Shown here: piece after piece, positions 56,993-64,000 of the stretch
How the letters are laid out: every line of letters starts with the position of its first letter
Numbering within the stretch: position 1 is the first letter of the stretch
DNA from: Myxococcus stipitatus
GTDB lineage: Bacteria; Myxococcota; Myxococcia; Myxococcales; Myxococcaceae
DNA: 64,000 bases
Direction: 5' to 3'
Assembly: GCF_038561935.1 (NCBI RefSeq)
Contig: NZ_CP102770.1
Span: 6,386,001 to 6,450,000, forward strand
Position numbers and translations under genes: made by a program
Notes under the pieces: generated by a model
What the model saw: only the letters and a program-made list of their open reading frames with translations
What the model was told of the DNA's origin: nothing
Databases searched by the model: none

Positions 56993-58555
56993 ATGCTCGT
57001 TGCCTCTCTGCTGAGTGTCAGTCTGGCGCTCATGGCCAGTGCGACACCTGGCGCCGCCTCGGAGGCTCGCACCGAGGCTCCGACCGAGACGCTCTGGCTC
57101 GTTCAACCCATGTACCCCGGCCAGGACGCCCTGGTGCAGCGGGCCGAGACAGGCATCACGGGGCTGCTGCCCGCGGACGTGAAGCCTCGGCAGGTGGTGG
57201 GCGCGAAGGCCCTGGCCACGCACCTCCAGGGACGCAGCGGCGACCTGGGCTGCCTGGCCGGTGGCGCCCGGTGTCGGGAGCCGCTGGGGACGTACCTGGC
57301 CTCGCTCGGGCTGGAGCGCGTGGTGCTGGTGCGGGTGGGCCAGGATGACGCGGGCTATCGCTTCCGCGCGGTGAGCATTCGTTCAGAGAGTGGCGCTCGC
57401 GCGGAGGCGGAGACCAGCAATCCCTCCTTCGACCGGGCCCTGGCGGGCGTGCTGGTGAAGTTCCTGTCGCTCAACGCCCTGGTGGAGGCGGTGACGCAGC
57501 CCGCGGGCGCCACGGTGTTCATCGACGGAGTGAAGGTCGGTGTGACGCCCTACGCCACGGAGGTGCTGCCGGGAGAGCACACGTTCCGGTTCGAGCTGGC
57601 GTCGCATCTGCCGCGCGAGGAGACGCGGGTGGTCGCCTCGCGGGAGCAGGTGAAGCTGAGCCCCGCGCTGGAGAAGGTGCCCGCGCGGCTGGTGGTGAAG
57701 GTGCTGCCGGAGGGCTCGGCCATCCTCGTGGATGGCTCGGTGGTGGGGAAGGACACGGTGGACCAGGGCATCCAGCCCGGGAAGCGGACGCTGCGGCTCA
57801 CGCAGGAAGGCTACGAGCCGCACGAAGTCGAGGCGGACATCGCGCCCGGCGCGACGTACACGCTGGAGCGGGAGCTGAAGCCCACATCGATGCAGGCCTT
57901 CAAGCTGGCCATGCGGCGGCGCCAGGCGGCCACCATGGCGAGGCAGAGCTACCTGGAGGCGTCGTATGAGTTCGCGAGCCTCACCTCCGACAAGCTCACC
58001 GCGCAGCCGGTCAACACGGACAACGGCGTGGGCGACGTGCGCGGCACGGGCGTGCGGTCTCCAGGCTCGCGGCAGCTGCGAGGACTGGGACTCGAGTACG
58101 GGCGGTATGGCCAGTACTTCGGCGTGATGCTGGTGGGGGCGACCTGGTACTCGACGGGGGATGTCTGGACCATGGGCGTCAACGTGCCGCCGGGCGCGCA
58201 GGCGTCTCCCGGGATGACGGGCCTCACGCAGGTCGACACGAAGGTGCAGGTGCTGTCGCTGCGCGCGCTCCAGCCCCAGCTTCGCTACGTGCTGGGCCCC
58301 GTGTCGTTCGCCATCCAGGCGGGCCTGGACATGCGCGGGGCGCTCGCGAAGGAGCAGGACGACGGCTCGGGCTTCTCGCCTCACTTCAAGGACGGCCTCT
58401 ACGCGCTGGACCTGCACGTGTCCGGACAGGCCACCGCGCGCATCTTCGTCTACGAGGGTCTCTACGCGTCCGTGGCCTACCAGCGGGGCTTCTCCCTGCT
58501 GGGCAAGCTGGCCGGGACGAGCAACTTCCGGGGAGGGGTGGGTTATGCGTTCTGA
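56993..58555 (+). CDS. PEGA-domain exported protein with C-terminal beta-barrel-like domain
   Basis: A 520-residue exported protein (signal MLVASLLSVSLALMASA). Residues about 30-160 resemble a periplasmic receptor-like domain. Two PEGA repeats follow: QPAGATVFIDGVKVGVTPYA and LPEGSAILVDGSVVGKDTVD with ending KRTLRLTQEGYEPHEVEADI. The last 200 residues alternate hydrophobic and polar residues and end with the aromatic GVGYAF, like an outer-membrane beta-barrel. Myxobacteria often pair PEGA proteins with Ser/Thr kinases and TPR proteins, as here: its stop overlaps the next gene's start by 11 bp, and a kinase gene follows. The role in envelope sensing is inferred. Confidence 0.82.
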   Translation: MLVASLLSVSLALMASATPGAASEARTEAPTETLWLVQPMYPGQDALVQRAETGITGLLPADVKPRQVVGAKALATHLQGRSGDLGCLAGGARCREPLGTYLASLGLERVVLVRVGQDDAGYRFRAVSIRSESGARAEAETSNPSFDRALAGVLVKFLSLNALVEAVTQPAGATVFIDGVKVGVTPYATEVLPGEHTFRFELASHLPREETRVVASREQVKLSPALEKVPARLVVKVLPEGSAILVDGSVVGKDTVDQGIQPGKRTLRLTQEGYEPHEVEADIAPGATYTLERELKPTSMQAFKLAMRRRQAATMARQSYLEASYEFASLTSDKLTAQPVNTDNGVGDVRGTGVRSPGSRQLRGLGLEYGRYGQYFGVMLVGATWYSTGDVWTMGVNVPPGAQASPGMTGLTQVDTKVQVLSLRALQPQLRYVLGPVSFAIQAGLDMRGALAKEQDDGSGFSPHFKDGLYALDLHVSGQATARIFVYEGLYASVAYQRGFSLLGKLAGTSNFRGGVGYAF

Positions 58556-59537
58556 GTCGCGCCGGCTGTTGCTGACGTGTGTGGTGATGCTGAGCGGTGT
58601 GGCCCTCGCGGAGCCGCTCGTGGGCCCCTCGGTGGGCAACGCCGACGCGCTCGTCGCCGAGGCCACCAAGCTCTACAACAAGCGGCAGTACGCGGAGTCC
58701 TCGCGCCTGTTCCTCCGGGCCACGCGAGCCAATCCCGCCCTGCTCCCCGCGTATCTGGGCCTGGGCCGCGCGCGCATCGGGGCCAAGGAGACGGCGGGCG
58801 CGTGCGCCGCGTATCGCGCGTGGCTGAAGAGCGCGCCCGACATCCAGGAGCGCCCCAAGGCCCAGGGTGAGCTGGAGCTGTGCGAGCGGCAGCTCAAGGC
58901 CGCTCGGAAGAAGAAGGGCCCGGTGCCCGCGGATTCGACGGCGCGGCACGTGGAGATGAAGGCGGCCTTCTTCGAGGCGCTCGAGGCCGGCAGGCTCACG
59001 GAGACCGGGGGCGCGGGCGAGGGACTGCGCACGCTCATCGCGGAGGGCTATCTGGGCGTGGACCTGGCGGAGATGGCGACGCGCTTGAGCACCGCGAGCC
59101 GCACCGGCGCGGAGGACGTCCACCGCCGCGCGCTCACGGGCGAGGCCCTGGCGACGGAGCAGCTGAGCACCGCGCGGGCGCTGCTGGACTGGGCGCGGGA
59201 TACGGGCGAGCCCGTGCCGCAGTCCTCCGCGAAGGGACAGTTCCTGGAGGGCCTGGTCGCGCTCCAAGGCGGAGACGCGCGCGGCGCGGAGGGGCTGTTC
59301 GCCAAGGCGGCCACGGAGGCGCCTGGGGTGGCGGAGTATCGCGTGTGGCGGGCCGCCGCGCTCCAGCGTGCGGGGGACCTGCGTGGGGCGTTGACCGTGA
59401 TGGAGGCGGACCTCGCGGAGGACCCTCGCACGGACCTGCTCCGCGCGGCGGTGGCGCAGCAGACGTCGGCGGAAGATGGCGCGCGGGAGCTGGAGCAGCT
59501 GCTCTTCCAGCGCTACTCGCCGGCCGCGGCGCGCTGA
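58545..59537 (+). CDS. Exported TPR protein
   Basis: A 330-residue protein with a signal peptide (RRLLLTCVVMLSGVALA) and TPR-like helices: NADALVAEATKLYNKRQYAE, RATRANPALLPAYLGLGRAR, and several further pairs in the C-terminal half (GDARGAEGLFAKAATEAPGV). No catalytic motifs. Its ATG at 58545 overlaps the upstream PEGA gene stop by 11 bp, and the kinase gene begins 33 bp after its own stop, so it is the middle gene of a three-gene operon. It likely bridges the barrel protein and the kinase; inference. Confidence 0.82.
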   Translation: MRSESRRLLLTCVVMLSGVALAEPLVGPSVGNADALVAEATKLYNKRQYAESSRLFLRATRANPALLPAYLGLGRARIGAKETAGACAAYRAWLKSAPDIQERPKAQGELELCERQLKAARKKKGPVPADSTARHVEMKAAFFEALEAGRLTETGGAGEGLRTLIAEGYLGVDLAEMATRLSTASRTGAEDVHRRALTGEALATEQLSTARALLDWARDTGEPVPQSSAKGQFLEGLVALQGGDARGAEGLFAKAATEAPGVAEYRVWRAAALQRAGDLRGALTVMEADLAEDPRTDLLRAAVAQQTSAEDGARELEQLLFQRYSPAAAR

Positions 59538-59570
59538 GCGGTCGACGCCCTCACCCCTGGAAGGACCTGG

Positions 59571-61388
59571 ATGTCCCTGTTCATCTGTCAGCGATGCGAG
59601 GCGCAGCACGACACCTGGACGGGCGCCTGTCCGGGCTGTGGAGGCACGGAGCTGCTCACCGTGACCCAGCGGGTGGACCGGATGCTGGGCCGCACGGTGG
59701 CGGGGCGGTATCGCATCGTCAAGAAGCTGGGCCAGGGCGGCATGGGCTCCGTGTACCTCGCGGAGCAGGTGGGCATCGGGCAGCAGGTCGCGATGAAGTT
59801 CCTGCACAGCGGCCTGTCGCTGGACCTGGATGTCACGCGGCGCTTCCTCAACGAGGCGAAGAGCTACGCGCGGGTGGGCCACCCCAACGCGGTGAACCTG
59901 CACGACTTCGGGCAGGACGAGGAGGGCAACCTCTACATCTCCATGGAGTACGTGGAGGGCGATGACCTCAAGCGCCTGCTCGCGAACGTGGGCCGGCTGA
60001 GCGCACACGAGGCCGGGGACATCATCCTCCAGGTGGCGGACGTGCTCGCGTATGCACACGGGCGCGGCGTGGTGCACCGGGACCTCAAGCCCGAGAACAT
60101 CATGGTCCGGCAGGGCCTGCGCGGCTGGCACGTCAAGGTGCTGGACTTCGGCATCGCCCGCATCGCGGACAGCGCCACGCGGCTGACGGCGCAGGGCGCG
60201 GTGGCGGGGACGCCTCGGTACATGTCGCCCGAGCAGGCGCAGGGCCAGGACGTGGACTCACGCGCGGATATCTACGCGGTGGGCGTGGTGCTCTTCGAGC
60301 TGCTCACGGGCGTGCAGCCGTTCGACGGAACCAGCGTCGCGGACATCATGCAGCGGCAGGTGAATCAGCCCACGCCTCGGCTGGGAGACGTGGCGGCGGA
60401 GCTGGACCTGCCCGCGCTCGACGCGGTCATCCAGAAGGCCACCGCGAAGAAGCGCGTGGAGCGCTACGCGACGATGGAGGCGTTCGCCTCGGACCTGAGC
60501 AACGCGCTGCCCACGCTCATCGGGCGGCCGCCCATCAGCGGCGTCAACCCCGTGGTGAAGATGGGCACGAGCGGCAACGTGGCCTCGGGCACGCTCATCT
60601 ACGGCGATGGCACCGAGGACACGATGTTGCGGGGGGCCGCGGAGGCGCCGACCGAGCTGGCCAGCGTCAACACGGGACGAATGACGCCGGTGCCCTCCGT
60701 GGAGGACAGCCCGTCCATCGACAGGACCGAGCAGCTTCCCGTCACCCCCGTGCCGGCACCGCCCGAGCGAGCGGGGTTCGACAAGACCGCTCACGCGATG
60801 TCGCCCTACACGCCCGCGAAGCAGAACCGCACGGGCTGGGTGATGGGCTTGAGCATCGCGGGGATGTTGATTGCCGCGGGGCTCGGCGTGGTGACGGTCC
60901 GAGGTGGCGCGAAGGACCAGCCAGTCCCCACGCCCGTCGCGGAGCCCCCCAAGCCGGTGCCATCCCCTCCCCCGCCACGGCCCGCGGAGCCGCCCCGTCC
61001 CGAGCCCGAGAGCGCCAGGCCACCCGCGCCCGAGGCAGTCGCGGAGGACGCCGCCGCGCTGGCGCGGAAGCAAGAGAAGGCGCTGGATCGGCTCATCGAG
61101 ATTGGCGACGACTTCAACGATGGGGAGCTGTCCAAGGCCTCGGAGAAGCTGGCGCTCGCGCGGAGCCTGGGACTGGATGTGGTCGAGCCCAAGCTCGCGG
61201 AGCTCGGCACCCGAATCGAGGATGCCTCCAAGCGGCTGGCGCGGGCTCGCGCGCGTGAGGACGAGGGCAACTGCGCGGACGCCATCACGCTCTACCGCGC
61301 ATTGAAGAAGGACTATCCGCAGCTCGCCGATGCCCAGCGCGGCATCACCCGGTGTCGGCAGATGCTGCCGCCCGACGTGTCGGAGTAG
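59571..61388 (+). CDS. Transmembrane Ser/Thr protein kinase with N-terminal zinc ribbon
   Basis: A 605-residue Hanks-type kinase. An N-terminal zinc ribbon (C6QRC9, C20PGC23) precedes the catalytic domain (about 46-310) with glycine loop GQGGMG, K76 (VAMKFL), HRDLKPEN (D171), DFG (D192) and APE-equivalent SPEQAQG. A Thr-rich linker, transmembrane helix (about 421-443, GLSIAGMLIAAGLGVVTV), Pro-rich segment, and C-terminal helical domain (KALDRLIEIGDDFNDGELSK) follow. It is the last gene of the PEGA/TPR/kinase operon, so the other two products are probable partners or ligands of its extracytoplasmic domain. Start ATG at 59571 begins the zinc ribbon. All catalytic residues look intact. Confidence 0.94.
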   Translation: MSLFICQRCEAQHDTWTGACPGCGGTELLTVTQRVDRMLGRTVAGRYRIVKKLGQGGMGSVYLAEQVGIGQQVAMKFLHSGLSLDLDVTRRFLNEAKSYARVGHPNAVNLHDFGQDEEGNLYISMEYVEGDDLKRLLANVGRLSAHEAGDIILQVADVLAYAHGRGVVHRDLKPENIMVRQGLRGWHVKVLDFGIARIADSATRLTAQGAVAGTPRYMSPEQAQGQDVDSRADIYAVGVVLFELLTGVQPFDGTSVADIMQRQVNQPTPRLGDVAAELDLPALDAVIQKATAKKRVERYATMEAFASDLSNALPTLIGRPPISGVNPVVKMGTSGNVASGTLIYGDGTEDTMLRGAAEAPTELASVNTGRMTPVPSVEDSPSIDRTEQLPVTPVPAPPERAGFDKTAHAMSPYTPAKQNRTGWVMGLSIAGMLIAAGLGVVTVRGGAKDQPVPTPVAEPPKPVPSPPPPRPAEPPRPEPESARPPAPEAVAEDAAALARKQEKALDRLIEIGDDFNDGELSKASEKLALARSLGLDVVEPKLAELGTRIEDASKRLARARAREDEGNCADAITLYRALKKDYPQLADAQRGITRCRQMLPPDVSE

Positions 61389-61437
61389 CACGCGCCAGGG
61401 CGCTCGCCGCGCAGGCCCAGGATGACGCCCCTCCGAC

Positions 61438-62433
61438 TCAGGCCGACAGCCGGGCATGCACCTGCGAGAGCAGCTCGTAGGAGCGCAGCCGCGCGGAGTG
61501 GTCGAAGATCTGCGAGGTGACCATCAGCTCGTCGGGCTTCGTCTCCGCGATGAAGGAGCGCAGTCCCTCCCCGACCTGCTCGGGCGCTCCGACGAAGGAG
61601 CACGCCAGCATCGTCTCCACCTGCGCCAGCTCGTACTCGGTGATGAGCCCATCCATGCTGTCCACGGGTGGAGGGAGCTGCCCCGGGCGTCCGCGTCGCA
61701 GGTTGATGAAGGCTTGCAGCAACGAGGTGAACAGGCGCTGCGCCTGGGCCTCCGTGTCGGCGGTGAAGACGTTGACGCCCAGCATCGCGTAGGGCTTCTG
61801 GAGCACCTCGGACGGCCGGAACTGGGTGCGATACAGGTGCAACGCCTGCATCATCTGCTGCGGCGCGAAGTGCGAGGCGAACGCGAACGGCAACCCCATG
61901 GCCGCGGCGAGCTGCGCGCTGAAGAGGCTGGACCCCAGGAGCCACAGCGGCACCTTGAGCCCCATGCCGGGCACGGCGCGCACGGCCTGCTGCGACGTGG
62001 GCTCCTGGAAGTACGCCTGCAGCTCCACGACGTCCTGGGGAAACGTATCGGACGTATCCACGTGGCTGCGCCGCAGCGCCATGGCCGTACGGCCATCCGT
62101 GCCGGGAGCACGCCCCAGTCCCAGGTCGATGCGCCCGGGATGCAGCGACTCGAGCGTGCCGAACTGCTCGGCGATGACGAGCGGCGAGTGGTTGGGGAGC
62201 ATGATGCCCCCTGCGCCCACGCGAATGGTGGAGGTCCCTTGCGCGACATGGCCGATGACCACCGCCGTGGCCGCGCTGGCGATGCCCGTCATGTTGTGGT
62301 GCTCGGCGAGCCAGAAGCGCTGGTAGCCCCACCGCTCGACATGTTGAGCCAGGTCCAGCGTCGAGCGCAGAGCCTCCCCCGCGTTGCTGCCCTGGCGGAT
62401 GGGAGAGAGGTCGAGAACGGAGAAGGGAATCAT
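61438..62433 (-). CDS. LLM-class flavin-dependent monooxygenase (MsnO8-like)
   Basis: A 331-residue luciferase-like oxidoreductase using reduced FMN and O2. The N terminus [17 protein letters not shown] and [20 protein letters not shown] are hallmark segments of this group, followed by [20 protein letters not shown] and [13 protein letters not shown]. The C-terminal half ([40 protein letters not shown]) completes the TIM barrel. Substrate unknown; related proteins occur near antibiotic tailoring and resistance genes. ATG at 62433 is fixed by homology. It is divergent, over 192 bp, from an AAC(3)-type acetyltransferase gene. Codon use matches the genome. Confidence 0.9.
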   Translation of the reverse strand: MIPFSVLDLSPIRQGSNAGEALRSTLDLAQHVERWGYQRFWLAEHHNMTGIASAATAVVIGHVAQGTSTIRVGAGGIMLPNHSPLVIAEQFGTLESLHPGRIDLGLGRAPGTDGRTAMALRRSHVDTSDTFPQDVVELQAYFQEPTSQQAVRAVPGMGLKVPLWLLGSSLFSAQLAAAMGLPFAFASHFAPQQMMQALHLYRTQFRPSEVLQKPYAMLGVNVFTADTEAQAQRLFTSLLQAFINLRRGRPGQLPPPVDSMDGLITEYELAQVETMLACSFVGAPEQVGEGLRSFIAETKPDELMVTSQIFDHSARLRSYELLSQVHARLSA

Positions 62434-62625
62434 CGGAGGGCCCCGGGGCGCACTCGCGGAACGAAGGACGGGACCGCCCCGTCCCGGGCAGGCATCACCC
62501 CCGGCGCTCCTCCGTTAACCAAGGCGACGCGAATGCGCACGGGAAACGCGGCGAGGCACACGACCCCACGGCTGCCCTCTCCCACCGCACGCCTCTCCAT
62601 GGAAGACTCTCCGCAGGGGTCCCTC

Positions 62626-63399
62626 ATGCACGAAGTCAGTCACGCTCGAATGGTGGAGCAGCTCCAGTCGCTGGGGGTCCGCGAGGGCGGCGTGCTCCTG
62701 GTCCACACGTCCTTCAAGGCCGTGCGCCCCGTCGAGGGCGGCCCATTGGGGCTCATCGGCGCCTTGCGCGCGGCCCTGGGTCCACGCGGAACCCTGGTCA
62801 TGCCCACGATGACCCGCGGAGACACTGTCTTCGACCCGACCTCGACCCCCACCGAGGACATGGGCATCACCGCGGAGCTCTTCTGGCGCCAGCCCGGCGT
62901 GACACGAAGCACCCACCCGGGAGGCTCCTTCGCCGCCGAGGGCCCTCACGCCGCGGACATCTGCCGTCCCCAGCCGCTCTCGCCGCCCCACGGCCCCGAC
63001 AGCCCCGTGGGCCGGGTCCACGACCTGGGCGGGCAGATTCTGCTTCTCGGCGTGAGCCACGGAGAGAACACGACCCTCCACCTGGCGGAGGCGCTCGCAC
63101 GCGTGCCCTACTCCGTCTCCCATCCCTGCGTCGTCGAGGTCGACGGTGTCGCGAGCACGGTGATGCTCGCCGAGACGGACCACTGCTGCTCGCGCTTCCC
63201 GCTCGCCGACGGCTGGCTGCGCGCCCGAGACCTCCAACGAGAAGGCACCGTCGGCCACGCCCACGCACGGCTCTGTGACGCGAGGGCGGTGGTGGACGTC
63301 GCCGTGAAGCAGCTCACCGCCGAGCCCCTCACCTTCCTGTGCCCCCAGGACGCCGGCTGCGAGCAATGCGACCAGGCGCGCCTGAGCATCGGCGCGTGA
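62626..63399 (+). CDS. AAC(3)-type aminoglycoside N-acetyltransferase family protein
   Basis: A 257-residue protein of the antibiotic N-acetyltransferase family that transfers acetyl from acetyl-CoA to the 3-amino group of aminoglycosides. Segments seen: GGVLLVHTSFKAVRPVEGGP, LGLIGALRAALGPRGTLVMP, TRSTHPGGSFAAEGPHAADI, and LLLGVSHGENTTLHLAEALA. The HTSFK and THP motifs are conserved in true AAC(3) enzymes. AGGGG six bases before the ATG at 62626 favours this start over ATG 62599. The C terminus has a CPQDAGCEQC segment that could bind metal. Whether it confers resistance cannot be told; G+C is that of the genome, so recent transfer is not indicated. Confidence 0.88.
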   Translation: MHEVSHARMVEQLQSLGVREGGVLLVHTSFKAVRPVEGGPLGLIGALRAALGPRGTLVMPTMTRGDTVFDPTSTPTEDMGITAELFWRQPGVTRSTHPGGSFAAEGPHAADICRPQPLSPPHGPDSPVGRVHDLGGQILLLGVSHGENTTLHLAEALARVPYSVSHPCVVEVDGVASTVMLAETDHCCSRFPLADGWLRARDLQREGTVGHAHARLCDARAVVDVAVKQLTAEPLTFLCPQDAGCEQCDQARLSIGA

Positions 63400-63403
63400 A
63401 GGC

Positions 63404-63736
63404 TCAGTCCTCCTCTTCCAGGTCGCGCTTCAGGCGGGACAGCAGGTTCACCGCCTCGGCCGCATAGGGGGAGATCCACCGGTCGTGGATCTCCTTGAAC
63501 GGCGTGGCGTTGAGGTAGTTCCACCGCACGCGCCCCTCGCGCACGGCGATGACCAGGCCCGCGCGCTCGAGGACCTTGAGGTGCTGCATCACCGTGCACC
63601 GGTCCAGCGTGGCCTCGAAGTGCGCACACAAGTCTCCCGTCGTCCGCGGCGCCGCCTTCAGCAGGTCCAACACCTCCCGCCTCCGTGAGTCCGCGAGCGC
63701 CTTGAAGATGAGGTCGTCCTTCTCCGCCCTCGACAT
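63404..63736 (-). CDS. ArsR/SdpR-type winged-helix regulator
   Basis: A 110-residue helix-turn-helix repressor: DLIFKALADSRRREVLDLLK, then TTGDLCAHF and RCTVMQHLKVLERAGLVIAV, and the wing EGRVRWNYLNATPFKEI. Arsenic/metal cysteine motifs (CVC type) are absent, which puts it with the SdpR-like members that often regulate a neighbouring SRPBCC gene. The ATG at 63736 overlaps a perfect palindrome, and no Shine-Dalgarno sequence fits upstream, so translation may be leaderless. It is divergent from the SRPBCC gene at 63794 and convergent with the AAC(3) gene, 4 bp apart. Confidence 0.9.
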   Translation of the reverse strand: MSRAEKDDLIFKALADSRRREVLDLLKAAPRTTGDLCAHFEATLDRCTVMQHLKVLERAGLVIAVREGRVRWNYLNATPFKEIHDRWISPYAAEAVNLLSRLKRDLEEED

Positions 63737-63754
63737 GTTATATTTCTATAACAT
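63735..63754. promoter_or_regulatory. Perfect palindrome between arsR-type and SRPBCC genes
   Basis: ATGTTATA, a 4-bp centre TTTC, then its exact reverse complement. It is a strikingly A/T-rich island in a high-GC genome and contains TATA-like -10 hexamers on both strands. It overlaps the arsR ATG and ends 39 bp before the SRPBCC start, so it is the likely operator and bidirectional promoter core. Confidence 0.7.
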
Positions 63755-63793
63755 ATCGTCGAACGAAACCCCACCCCCACGAGGAGCCATTCC

Positions 63794-64000
63794 ATGGAGC
63801 CCAAGTTCCAGGTGCAGTTGAAGATCCAGAAGCCGGTGTCGGAGGTCTTCGACGGCGTCGTGAATCCGCGCAAGCTCAGCGGCTACTTCGTGAAGACGGC
63901 CAGCGCGCCGCTGGTGTCGGGCACCACGGTGAAGTGGAGCTTCACGGAGGCTCCGGACGCGTTCGACGTCGTCGTCCGCGAGGTGACGAAGGACGAGCGC
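63794..64000 (+). CDS. SRPBCC (AHSA1-like) domain protein, 3' truncated by window edge
   Basis: The first 69 codons of a START/Bet v1-fold protein: the opening VQLKIQKPVSEVFDGVVNPR, then LVSGTTVKWSFTEAPDAFDV, matches Aha1-C-type SRPBCC proteins, which have an N-terminal strand, two short helices and a cavity-forming sheet. GAGGAG stands a few bases before the ATG at 63794. It is divergent from the ArsR-type gene across a shared palindrome, a frequent pairing in which the SRPBCC gene is the regulated target. Ligand unknown. The gene continues to the right of the window. Confidence 0.85.
   Translation, partial: MEPKFQVQLKIQKPVSEVFDGVVNPRKLSGYFVKTASAPLVSGTTVKWSFTEAPDAFDVVVREVTKDER

Overview
The window is about 70% G+C with dense, strongly G/C-ending codon use, so almost every gene casts long open frames on the other strand. 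Several protein families here are typical of Myxococcaceae (Myxococcus, Corallococcus, Pyxidicoccus): a DUF2378-type paralogue, a double-CXXCG paralogue beside a TIGR02269/DUF2380-type lipoprotein, a DUF3014-type protein, Ser/Thr kinases fused to TPR tails, and many lipoproteins. I infer a myxobacterial chromosome. No rRNA, tRNA, CRISPR array or intact insertion sequence was found.

Layout. 0-8.4 kb (minus strand): a probable operon of a membrane SpoIIE/PP2C phosphatase, a secreted TPR protein, a PhnD-like binding protein and a TonB-dependent receptor carrying a CXXCH motif. 8.4-12.4 kb (plus): an M50 protease, E1 alpha and beta of a 2-oxo acid dehydrogenase with a clear terminator, and a GNAT. 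12.4-29.1 kb: PilZ protein, Cys-rich lipoprotein, SGNH esterase lipoprotein, PEP carboxylase with a small partner, coiled-coil protein, DUF3516-type RNA helicase, a predicted copper-radical oxidase, an ADP-forming acyl-CoA synthetase/GNAT fusion, and a siderophore-interacting-type flavoprotein.

29.1-32.4 kb is compositionally distinct (lower G+C, relaxed codon use) and looks acquired. It holds a small GIY-YIG-like protein, a lipoprotein, and a toxin/immunity-like pair: a lipoprotein with an HH-containing C-terminal domain followed 7 bp later by a double-CXXCG protein. An inverted, truncated copy of the lipoprotein gene lies on the far side of the pair. This resembles the kin-discrimination loci of myxobacteria.

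32.4-43.7 kb is mostly regulatory: a TPR receptor-type Ser/Thr kinase, an NmrA/LysR divergent pair with a perfect dyad, DUF2378 and DUF3014 proteins, a histidine kinase overlapping an NtrC-type regulator, and an OmpA-like lipoprotein. 43.7-44.9 kb holds a lower-GC gene with the Cys/His/Asp signature of YopT-type (C58) proteases, a likely effector. 45-51.5 kb is housekeeping: alpha/beta hydrolase, a MnmC-like methyltransferase translationally coupled to tgt, an ABC-F ATPase, an ECF sigma factor with a SnoaL-like tail, and a VOC protein.

51.5-64 kb: Rrf2 regulator, a large lipoprotein with seven Cys-paired chitobiase-like repeats, a BrkB/YihY membrane protein, a PEGA/TPR/Ser-Thr-kinase operon, a luciferase-like monooxygenase divergent from an AAC(3)-type acetyltransferase, and an ArsR/SRPBCC divergent pair sharing a perfect palindrome that touches the arsR start codon.
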